A DNA stretch of 64,000 bases from Alkalibacterium pelagium (GTDB lineage: Bacteria; Bacillota; Bacilli; Lactobacillales; Carnobacteriaceae_A). Under the pieces are notes generated by a model. That model did no database searches and was not told the origin of the DNA. It saw nothing but the letters and a program-made list of their open reading frames with translations. The stretch is from the NCBI RefSeq assembly GCF_900109325.1, contig NZ_FNZU01000001.1, forward strand, positions 62,001 through 126,000, written 5' to 3'. Below are positions 36,834 through 43,997 of this stretch, piece by piece (positions within the stretch are counted from its first letter, which is position 1; every line of letters starts with the position of its first letter). A program made the position numbers and the translations under genes.

Positions 36834-37940
36834 ATGTTTAAAGAAATGAGTACGGATATGTATAATATGTTTATTGTGCTGATGGTTTGTATCTTCACCA
36901 TGCTCAGCACACTGATTTTAACACCAGTATTTAAGGTGGTTGCTAGAGTATTTAATATTCTGGATGTCCCTGAAGAACGGAGGGTACATGATAAAGTCAT
37001 GCCGACGATGGGGGGCATTACTATTTTTATTGCCTTTTTCTTCTCGTCATTTGTTCTGCTTCCAATCCCATCCTCGCAGATTGTTCCTTTATTCATTGGG
37101 GCTTCTGTGGTTGTCATTACCGGAATGATCGATGATAAATATGAACTGAAGCCTCTGGTTAAGCTGATGGGAATAATAACTGCTGCAGGGTTGGTATACG
37201 GGCTGGGGAATGTAGCTCTGGAAACAATGACGATTCCTTACTTCGGCACCATTTTCTTTGGATCATGGCAGATGCCATTTACTATACTTTGGATTGTCGG
37301 ACTGACCAATGCGATCAATCTGATCGATGGTCTGGACGGGTTAGCCAGTGGGATTTCTATGATTGCCCTGCTCACTATGGGAATCATCGGTTTTTTCTTC
37401 CTCACTGTTGAAGAAGTGTCGGTTTCGATCATGACATTCGTCCTGGTAGCGGCAATAGCTGGATTCTGGCCTTATAATTTTCAGCCGGCCAGTATTTTTC
37501 TAGGAGATACAGGAGCTTTGTTCCTCGGATTCATGATAGGGGTATTCTCCCTTCAAGGGCTGAAAAATGCGACACTAATTTCCCTGATCCTCCCGATCAT
37601 TATTCTGGGGATCCCCGTTACGGACACGTTATTTGCCATGATAAGAAGAAAACTCAACAAGCAGTCGATATCAACTGCAGATAAAAATCATATTCACCAT
37701 CGTCTGATGTCGCTAGGTTTGTCTCACAGACAGACGGTGCTTGCTATCTATTGTGTATCGGCTATTTTCTCTGTAATCGCCATGCTTTATAATTTTTCTA
37801 CATTAATTGGATCCGTTCTTCTGACTGTTTTCGTATTGCTTGGTGTAGAGCTCTTTGTGGAAATAATAGGGCTGGTAGGTGAAGAACGGCGGCCGCTTCT
37901 AAAAAAACTGAAAGAGTTCGGGAGAAAACTGAACGGGTAA
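36834..37940 (+). CDS. tagO: Undecaprenyl-phosphate GlcNAc-1-phosphate transferase (TagO/WecA type)
   Basis: Up to 368 residues of the polyprenyl-phosphate sugar-1-P transferase family, with about eleven membrane spans. Motifs: ERRVHDKVMPTMGGI, GMIDDKYEL (Asp pair binding Mg2+, about residue 98), NAINLIDGLDGLASG, FLGDTGALFLG, and the cytosolic DKNHIHHRLMSLGLSHRQT His loop. It loads GlcNAc-1-P onto the lipid carrier, starting wall glycopolymer synthesis. The start is uncertain: ATGs at 36834, 36846, 36858 and 36867 all lack a good ribosome binding site, and the promoter suggests a nearly leaderless message. Confidence 0.92.
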   Translation: MFKEMSTDMYNMFIVLMVCIFTMLSTLILTPVFKVVARVFNILDVPEERRVHDKVMPTMGGITIFIAFFFSSFVLLPIPSSQIVPLFIGASVVVITGMIDDKYELKPLVKLMGIITAAGLVYGLGNVALETMTIPYFGTIFFGSWQMPFTILWIVGLTNAINLIDGLDGLASGISMIALLTMGIIGFFFLTVEEVSVSIMTFVLVAAIAGFWPYNFQPASIFLGDTGALFLGFMIGVFSLQGLKNATLISLILPIIILGIPVTDTLFAMIRRKLNKQSISTADKNHIHHRLMSLGLSHRQTVLAIYCVSAIFSVIAMLYNFSTLIGSVLLTVFVLLGVELFVEIIGLVGEERRPLLKKLKEFGRKLNG

Positions 37941-38007
37941 AAATATTGCTGAATAGTCCAGAGACTAATTTTCAATGCTTGATGTAAGCTTTTCCTCGAA
38001 TACAAAT

Positions 38008-38063
38008 AAAGCACGTGTCCGGCTCAGTAGAACATGCTACTGAGCCGGACACGTGCTTTTATA
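38008..38063. terminator. Bidirectional terminator, 23-bp perfect stem
   Basis: Arms 38008-38030 and 38037-38059 are perfectly complementary over 23 bases (core GTGTCCGGCTCAGTAG) around the 6-base loop AACATG, with T-rich sequence on the plus side and a complementary A-rich flank. It serves the convergent TagO-type and second LCP genes. Confidence 0.95.
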
Positions 38064-38097
38064 ATTTGTAAGTTCTAATGACTGAAGCCAATTAAAA

Positions 38098-39177
38098 TCA
38101 GTCTGACGAATCTGCAGATCCAGTTGCCTCTTCATTGGAACTGCTGGTCTGAGTTTCTGTTCTGTCTTCTGATAAACTCGACTGATCATCTTTTTCTGTA
38201 CGGGTCAAGGAGTCCTGAAGGGCGGACTGAATGGCAGTGAAACTTTGAGGCTGAATCCTGACCAGATCCATGTCTCTTTCAATGAAACTTGACCATTCGA
38301 ATACATGAGATTCGACCGTAAATGCCTGATTTAATCCAGTCTGCGCAATAGCTGTCATATCTCTCATTCTCATGTTCGTGCGCATGTTGCTACCTACTGT
38401 CTCAGCAATAGATGTATACCGGGACACTGACTGAAATTCAAGAGCTTTCTGAATGATCGCTTCAATGATCAACTGCTGACGATGTCCGCGTGCAACATCA
38501 TCGTCAATTTTTCTAGTTCGAGCTAATGCCAAGGCTTCTTCTCCATTAAGAGTCTGGTACCCTTTTTCGAGTCGGATTGCTCCGGACTGATCGGAAGAGT
38601 TCATCTCAGTAATCGTGACAGGCACTTCCATTTCGATACCGCCGAGTTCATCAATAATATCTAAAAAGGCATTAAAGTTGAAGGTAGCATAATAGTGGAC
38701 AGGAACATCCAGCCATTCCTCGATCGTCTGAACCATGACGCTTTCTTCGCCGATTGCATAAGCGGCATTGATTCGGTCCCATCGAACGACTGTACCGTTT
38801 CTCATGATCGGGACATAAGTGTCTCGAGGAATGGACAGCATGTTCATTTCGTGTGTTAATGGGTTTAATGTGGCATAAATAATGGAATCTGCTCGGGTGG
38901 ATTGAAGTCCGCGTACATCATCGTTATCGATGCCCATGAAAAGGAAAGAGACCGGCTGATCGATCGGGTTGACTTCTTCAACAGGTTCCGGCCGATCGAT
39001 TTCTACGAACGAAGCATCGATTTCATTTTCGATCGTGGCAAATAACCGTGCAGCATACATGGCTCCTATTAAAATGACAGTAAATAAAGGAATAAGAATC
39101 CCTAAAATAATTCGCTGCTTTCTCTTTTTTTGACGGTGATTTGAATACATTCTTGAATTTGGTTTTAATTTACTCAC
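38098..39177 (-). CDS. LytR-CpsA-Psr (LCP) family glycopolymer ligase
   Basis: 359 residues, a paralogue of the LCP protein at 35650-36726. A basic cytosolic stretch (RQKKRKQR), one membrane span (about 25-46), then the LCP domain with FLFMGIDNDDVRG, RADSIIYATLNP, SIPRDTYVPI and LNGEEALALARTRKIDDDVARG. The tail is Ser/Thr/Glu-rich. Two LCP genes flanking tagO suggests partly redundant ligases, as in other Gram-positives. A TTGACA/GATAAT promoter with an inverted repeat lies upstream. Confidence 0.93.
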   Translation of the reverse strand: MSKLKPNSRMYSNHRQKKRKQRIILGILIPLFTVILIGAMYAARLFATIENEIDASFVEIDRPEPVEEVNPIDQPVSFLFMGIDNDDVRGLQSTRADSIIYATLNPLTHEMNMLSIPRDTYVPIMRNGTVVRWDRINAAYAIGEESVMVQTIEEWLDVPVHYYATFNFNAFLDIIDELGGIEMEVPVTITEMNSSDQSGAIRLEKGYQTLNGEEALALARTRKIDDDVARGHRQQLIIEAIIQKALEFQSVSRYTSIAETVGSNMRTNMRMRDMTAIAQTGLNQAFTVESHVFEWSSFIERDMDLVRIQPQSFTAIQSALQDSLTRTEKDDQSSLSEDRTETQTSSSNEEATGSADSSD

Positions 39178-39230
39178 TTTACTGTCTCCTTCGATGCCTT
39201 ACTTATAATTAAAAAGAGTAATCCTGTATT

Positions 39231-39259
39231 ATTATCGGCTGAAAGACGATAAGTGTCAA
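39231..39259 (-). promoter_or_regulatory. Promoter and possible operator of the second LCP gene
   Basis: Minus-strand TTGACA (39259-39254), a 17-base spacer and GATAAT (39236-39231). An inverted repeat TTATCG-n9-CGATAA (39232-39252) fills the spacer and -10, a good place for a repressor. Confidence 0.65.
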
Positions 39260-39315
39260 TAGACTCAAAGAAAATAACAGTCTGATTTGCTCACTTTTCA
39301 CTAATTATTCTTATT

Positions 39316-39951
39316 TCAGCCATCGACAGGGACTTCGACCCATGCTTCGGCCCCATTAGTTTGAGAAAACTGGGCACTGGTCCACTCAGTAATTTCTTCT
39401 TCGAACGTTTGAATACGTTCACTCTCGATGAGACAGATAAATGTGACCTGGTCAGTATAGTCAATGGACTCCAGACGATAAGTAGACTGATGGAGAGCAT
39501 TCTGCAGCTTGCCGCTCACAGGGTATGAAACAGTGATCTGTATAAACTGATGGCGTCTTTTCTCGACGATACCAAGTTCTTTAAGTGTTTCGCTGACAGC
39601 CCCGCTATATGCTCTGATCAGCCCTCCAGCTCCCAGCTTAGTGCCTCCGAAATAACGGGTCACCACGGCGGTCACGTTTTGCAGGTTGTTTTTTTTCAGA
39701 ACTTCAAGCATGGGAACGCCGGCTGTTCCGCTCGGTTCACCATCATCAGACGCCCGCTGGATCATTCCATCTTCACCAATGAGATAGGCAGAACAATTAT
39801 GATTAGCTTTCCAATGCTCTTTCTTTAACGTATCGATGAACTGCTGGGCTTCTTCTTCAGTCTCTGTTCTTGCCAATGTACAAATGAAACGTGACTTCTT
39901 AATGATCAGTTCGTGCTGACCATTTTGTTTCAAAGTTCGATAGTTTTTCAT
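39316..39951 (-). CDS. yigZ: YigZ/IMPACT family protein (YvyE homologue)
   Basis: 211 residues. The N-terminal UPF0029/IMPACT domain (about 15-125) shows KKSRFICTLART, ASDDGEPSGTAGVPML and VTRYFGGTKLGAGGLIRAY, all highly conserved in the family; the C-terminal domain (about 137-205) is the DUF1949 RNA-binding-like fold. Function in bacteria is poorly known; a ribosome or translation-related role is suggested. In Bacillus subtilis the homologue yvyE sits beside degS-degU-degV; here degV is divergent and adjacent, and degSU are missing. Confidence 0.92.
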   Translation of the reverse strand: MKNYRTLKQNGQHELIIKKSRFICTLARTETEEEAQQFIDTLKKEHWKANHNCSAYLIGEDGMIQRASDDGEPSGTAGVPMLEVLKKNNLQNVTAVVTRYFGGTKLGAGGLIRAYSGAVSETLKELGIVEKRRHQFIQITVSYPVSGKLQNALHQSTYRLESIDYTDQVTFICLIESERIQTFEEEITEWTSAQFSQTNGAEAWVEVPVDG

Positions 39952-39986
39952 ACTCAGGTCCCTTTCAATTCGTTATTAAGTTGGTG

Positions 39987-40036
39987 TATAATAAAAGTCA
40001 GCCTTTTAAATAAGGCCTAGTCAGCCCACATAGGGC
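39987..40036 (+). promoter_or_regulatory. degV promoter and two leader hairpins
   Basis: TATAAT at 39987-39992 is paired with a weak TTCAAT 17 bases upstream. Two small hairpins follow in the leader: GCCTT/AAGGC (40001-40016) and GCCC/GGGC (40024-40036). No T-run, so they are not terminators. Confidence 0.45.
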
Positions 40037-40087
40037 GGATTAAGTTTACCAGGTCAACTCTTTTATGACGGAGGTGAAAAATAAAAT

Positions 40088-40945
40088 ATGCGTATTGCAA
40101 TTGTAACAGATAGTACGGCTTACTTAAATGAGAAGGAATATACAGAGGACAATATACATTTTGTACCTTTATCCTGTATCTTTGGAAAAGAAGTGTATAA
40201 AGAAGAAGTTGATATAACCACTGATGAATTCTTTGAGAAAGTCAGACATGCCGAACAGCTGCCGACGAGTTCCCAGCCAACTGTGGGAGATTTCACGGCT
40301 TTGTATGAAAGTCTGCAAGATGACTATGATGCCATCATCAGTATTCATCTTTCCAGCAGGATTTCCGGGACTTTCCAGAATGCGTTCAGCGTCGCAAGAT
40401 CTATGGAAAACATATCTGTCCATCCAGTTGATTCAGGTCTGGCTGGAGCAGGATTGGCATTTCAGGTCAAGGAAGCTGCACGAATGGCTAAACAGGGTAA
40501 ATCAGTGAACGACATCATTGAGCGTTTGGAAGAACTGAAATCTGAGACTGAAATCTATTTTGTTGTTGACGATCTGACAAATCTGATTAAAGGCGGACGG
40601 TTATCCCGAACAGCAGGTGGCGTTGCAACTTTATTGAAAATCAAACCTGTTCTGACTATGAGAGCTGGAGAAATCATTCCATTCGATAAAATTAGAACTA
40701 AGAAAAAAGCAGTCAGAAAGATGGAGGAATTGTTTGAAGAATCGGTTAAGAATTCTCCTTTTCCTATCCAGGCTACTGTAGTCCATGCCTACTGTGAAGA
40801 AGAAGGCAGACAATTCATGTCATCGCTGGAAGAAAAGTACCCGACTGTCCGCTTCAACTTCAGTTTTCTTGGACCCGTCGTCGGTGTTCATACTGGCGAA
40901 GGGGCTATCGGAATGTCCTGGACAAAAGATTATTCCAGAATGTAA
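40088..40945 (+). CDS. degV: DegV family fatty-acid-binding protein
   Basis: 285 residues, the usual size. The N-terminus IAIVTDSTAYL is the conserved start. TSQPTVGDF, HLSSRISGTFQNA and VDSGLAGAGL follow, then LIKGGRLSRTAG, which lines the lipid pocket. DegV (FakB-type) proteins present fatty acids to the FakA kinase for phosphorylation. No fakA is near. GGAGGTG lies 11 bases before the ATG. Confidence 0.93.
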   Translation: MRIAIVTDSTAYLNEKEYTEDNIHFVPLSCIFGKEVYKEEVDITTDEFFEKVRHAEQLPTSSQPTVGDFTALYESLQDDYDAIISIHLSSRISGTFQNAFSVARSMENISVHPVDSGLAGAGLAFQVKEAARMAKQGKSVNDIIERLEELKSETEIYFVVDDLTNLIKGGRLSRTAGGVATLLKIKPVLTMRAGEIIPFDKIRTKKKAVRKMEELFEESVKNSPFPIQATVVHAYCEEEGRQFMSSLEEKYPTVRFNFSFLGPVVGVHTGEGAIGMSWTKDYSRM

Positions 40946-40970
40946 ACCACAGCATTTATATATTCTATTC

Positions 40971-41000
40971 AAAGGTCACCCAGAGCGGTGGCCTTTTTTC
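40971..41000 (+). terminator. Terminator of degV
   Basis: AAAGGTCACC pairs with GGTGGCCTTT (one T-G pair), loop of 6, followed by further T. Confidence 0.85.
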
Positions 41001-41069
41001 GTGAGTTTTGGAATAAACTGACAATATACTAGGTAGAGGTTAATCATAAGGGAAGGTGGTGCGGGGAGA

Positions 41070-42416
41070 ATGGGGGAACTGACAAATCTGATCGGCCGAG
41101 ATATCCTGCTCAGTGAACTGCTCGCTGAATATAATGAAACTGATCTGGCTGGCTGTACATTCCGGCCGGCTTTTCAATCAGCTAGAAGAAGGGCCAAATG
41201 TGGTCGATGTGGCTCTTTTACCAAGCTCGCAGATACTTACCCGTGTATCTGCGGAAACAGCTGTTTTTATTGTCGGAACTGTATCCAGCTTGGAAAGGTA
41301 AGGGCGTGCGACAAACTGGTATCCTTTAAAACAGTCGATTCGTTTCCCGAACAGTCTACACCCTATTTAAAGTGGGAAGGAATATTGTCCGCTCAGCAGG
41401 AAAAGGCATCTAAAGAAATTGTTCTCTCTGTGAGAGAATATACAGATCGTGTGGTATGGGCCGTTACGGGAGCGGGTAAAACAGAGATGCTGTTTAGAGG
41501 ACTCAGTGAGGCGATGGAAGCGGGTAAGAGAGTCTGTGTGGCTTCGCCTAGAATAGATGTCTGTCTGGAACTTGCCCCAAGGATTCAAGCTGCTTTTCCT
41601 GACATCCAGATTGCTCTGCTATACGGAGGAGAGGGGGCTGTCTATGTCTACACTCAACTGGTGATCGCCACAACACATCAGCTGCTTCGGTTCAGAGAGG
41701 CTTTTGATGTACTGATTATAGATGAAATTGATGCTTTTCCATATTATCAGAATAAAGGGTTGTATTATGCATCAGAAAAAGCAGTCAAAAAAGAGTCAAG
41801 TACCATTTATCTGACGGCCACACCTGACAGGAAGCTGCAGAGAAGAATTGCAAAGAATCAAATCAAAGCCAGTATCCTGCCTGCACGCTATCACGGCTAT
41901 CCGCTTCCTGTTCCAACGATCATAAGGGAGAAAGACATATTTTCAAAGAAAGAATTTTCCGTCTCCAAAGCCTATAAACAGATTATGACGCTTATTTCCC
42001 AAGGACAGACCTTTCTGCTGTTCATTCCGACTATCAGATTGATGGATAGCATTTTACCAACTTTCAGAAGGCTTTTCAGTTCCATCAGGTTTGAAAGTGT
42101 CCATTCTCAGGATCCATTAAGAAAAGAAAAAGTTGAGGCAATGCGTAATGGAGAGCTTGAGTTCATAATAACAACCACGATCCTCGAAAGAGGTGTTACT
42201 TTCAAAAATATTGATGTTATCGTTCTTGCTGCCGATCATGACGTCTATACGGAAGCGGCACTCGTACAGATTGCAGGAAGGGCCGGTCGTTCTGCCGCCT
42301 ATCCTGAAGGTAAAGTGACTTTTTATCTCCAGGAGTGGACTAGATCCTCCAAAGGTGCAGTACGGCAGATTAGACAGATGAACAAAAGAGCAGCAAAGAA
42401 AGGACTCCTGTTATGA
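41070..42416 (+). CDS. comFA: Competence helicase ComFA
   Basis: 448 residues. A zinc-finger region near the N-terminus has six or more Cys (CGRCGSF, then CICGNSCFYCRNC, about 45-75). A superfamily 2 helicase core follows: VTGAGKTEML (Walker A, about 132), IIDEIDAF (DEAD-like, about 219), TATPDRK, and ATTILERGVTF with GRAGRSAAYPEG (motif VI). It is the ATP-driven motor that helps pull single-stranded DNA into the cytosol during transformation. The ATG overlaps none, but comFC starts within its last codons. I saw no obvious com-box upstream. Confidence 0.94.
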   Translation: MGELTNLIGRDILLSELLAEYNETDLAGCTFRPAFQSARRRAKCGRCGSFTKLADTYPCICGNSCFYCRNCIQLGKVRACDKLVSFKTVDSFPEQSTPYLKWEGILSAQQEKASKEIVLSVREYTDRVVWAVTGAGKTEMLFRGLSEAMEAGKRVCVASPRIDVCLELAPRIQAAFPDIQIALLYGGEGAVYVYTQLVIATTHQLLRFREAFDVLIIDEIDAFPYYQNKGLYYASEKAVKKESSTIYLTATPDRKLQRRIAKNQIKASILPARYHGYPLPVPTIIREKDIFSKKEFSVSKAYKQIMTLISQGQTFLLFIPTIRLMDSILPTFRRLFSSIRFESVHSQDPLRKEKVEAMRNGELEFIITTTILERGVTFKNIDVIVLAADHDVYTEAALVQIAGRAGRSAAYPEGKVTFYLQEWTRSSKGAVRQIRQMNKRAAKKGLLL

Positions 42417-43105
42417 GCAGATGTAAATGGTGCGGGGCAATTCATCCGAATTCCCTGACGATACATGCGCTGATCCGATTTGAACTGCAATCCGACACCC
42501 TTTGTTTCCAATGCAGAGAGAAACTGGAGTGTCTGAATAATCAATTGACGTGCAGAGGATGCAGCCGTAATCAAAATAAGACCGATTACTGTACAGATTG
42601 TCTAAGCTGGCAGAAGAAATATGAGGGACGCCTCCATACTCATGAAGCACTATATGCGTACAACGATTTCGCCAGTCAGATTATTGAACAGTTCAAGTTC
42701 ACAGGCGATTGTGCCATTGCAGAGCTGTTTGCTAAAGAAATAAAAGAATATTTCAAAAAAATGTCGCAGACAGCAGTGATCATTCCCATTCCAGTATCCA
42801 GAGAAAGTTATTGTTCCAGAGGATTTAACCAAACCGAGCTTCTTCTTGCCGTCGCAGGCGTCACCTACAGGCCGGTACTGGAAAACAGATATCAGCTTGG
42901 CAGACAGTCAGGGAAAAACAGGAGACAGCGTCTGGAAAGTCCGCAGCCCTTTGCAGTAGAGCCCTGTCATGACGAACTGATTCGAGGAAAAGCCGTTGTG
43001 CTGGTAGATGATATCTATACTACAGGACGAACAATTTATCATGCCTTAGATCTGATTCTTCCAATGAGTCCCTCTAATGTCCAGTCCTTTTCACTGTTCA
43101 GATAA
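42413..43105 (+). CDS. comFC: Competence protein ComFC, phosphoribosyltransferase fold
   Basis: 230 residues. Two Cys4-like zinc sites at the N-terminus (CKWCG, CFQCREK, CRGCS, CTDC), then a type I phosphoribosyltransferase domain with IIPIPVSRESYCSRGFNQTE and the PRPP-binding VVLVDDIYTTGRT (about residue 195). It works with ComFA in DNA uptake. Start and preceding stop overlap as ATGA, so the pair is translationally coupled. Confidence 0.94.
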   Translation: MSRCKWCGAIHPNSLTIHALIRFELQSDTLCFQCREKLECLNNQLTCRGCSRNQNKTDYCTDCLSWQKKYEGRLHTHEALYAYNDFASQIIEQFKFTGDCAIAELFAKEIKEYFKKMSQTAVIIPIPVSRESYCSRGFNQTELLLAVAGVTYRPVLENRYQLGRQSGKNRRQRLESPQPFAVEPCHDELIRGKAVVLVDDIYTTGRTIYHALDLILPMSPSNVQSFSLFR

Positions 43106-43131
43106 TGAAGAGAAGACCAGATACAATTTCA

Positions 43132-43232
43132 TTGAGAAAGTAACCGTTCTCATGTATAATTGAATTAAGCAATAAGGGAAGATAATTGCTTGATGATAAT
43201 ATTGGTTGTATAATTACAACTTATATTATACT
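43132..43232 (+). promoter_or_regulatory. hpf promoter region with a 16-bp palindrome
   Basis: P1: TTGAGA (43132-43137), 17-base spacer, TATAAT (43155-43160). Then a hairpin AAGCAAT/ATTGCTT (43168-43192), a perfect palindrome arm pair GTTGTA-taat-TACAAC (43205-43220), and a second -10, TATACT (43227-43232). This layout suggests more than one mode of control. Confidence 0.6.
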
Positions 43233-43254
43233 AGATTTGGAAGGGTGAAGTATT

Positions 43255-43821
43255 ATGCTTAGATACAATGTTAGAGGAGAAAACATTGAGGTGACTCAGG
43301 CAATTAGAGAGTATGTGGAGAAAAAGGTAGGGAAAATTGAAAAGTATTTCAATGATGTTCCCGAGGCCAATGCACATGTTAATCTGAAAACATACTCTGA
43401 CAAGACAGCAAAAGTCGAAGTCACTGTACCACTTCCGTATGTTGTCCTTCGTGCGGAGGAAACTTCCCCAGATTTATATGGAAGCGTAGATTTGGTCGTT
43501 GATAAACTGGAACGACAAATGAGAAAATATAAAACTAAAATCAACAGAAAAAATCGCCGTTCTCAAGGCGTAGATGCACCACAGCCGGTCGATTCGGACT
43601 TGTGGGCAGATTTGAATATTGAAGGCGACGAGGAAGAATTGAGCGCATCAATCGTTAGAACAAAACGTTTGAGCCTGAAACCGATGGACGCAGAAGAAGC
43701 AGTACTTCAAATGGATATGCTGGGACATAATTTCTTCATCTTCGAAGATGCAGATACAAATGGAACAAGCATTGTTTATAAACGTAAAGACGGAAAATAT
43801 GGACTGATTGAAACAGATTGA
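43255..43821 (+). CDS. hpf: Ribosome hibernation promoting factor, long form
   Basis: 188 residues. The N-terminal S30AE domain (1-100: [20 protein letters not shown]) binds the 30S decoding site. A linker is followed by the C-terminal dimerisation domain (about 130-188: [29 protein letters not shown]), which joins two ribosomes into a 100S particle. The long form alone suffices for dimers. AAGGGTG lies before the ATG. Confidence 0.96.
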   Translation: MLRYNVRGENIEVTQAIREYVEKKVGKIEKYFNDVPEANAHVNLKTYSDKTAKVEVTVPLPYVVLRAEETSPDLYGSVDLVVDKLERQMRKYKTKINRKNRRSQGVDAPQPVDSDLWADLNIEGDEEELSASIVRTKRLSLKPMDAEEAVLQMDMLGHNFFIFEDADTNGTSIVYKRKDGKYGLIETD

Positions 43822-43835
43822 TTCATCAATTCCAG

Positions 43836-43863
43836 AGGCGGGCAGTCTGCCCGTCTTTTTTTA
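43836..43863 (+). terminator. Terminator of hpf
   Basis: GGCGGGCA pairs with TGCCCGTC, 2-base loop region, then seven T. Confidence 0.9.
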
Positions 43864-43997
43864 TGAACAAAATCAGAACACTGCTGTGGATATACGCTCA
43901 GAAGCCTTTTTTTTGCAGGATAATAGTGGTATGATAATAAAGTATGAGAAAATCCGGAAGTGTACGAAGAATCAACGAATAGAGGAGATTTGTATTC

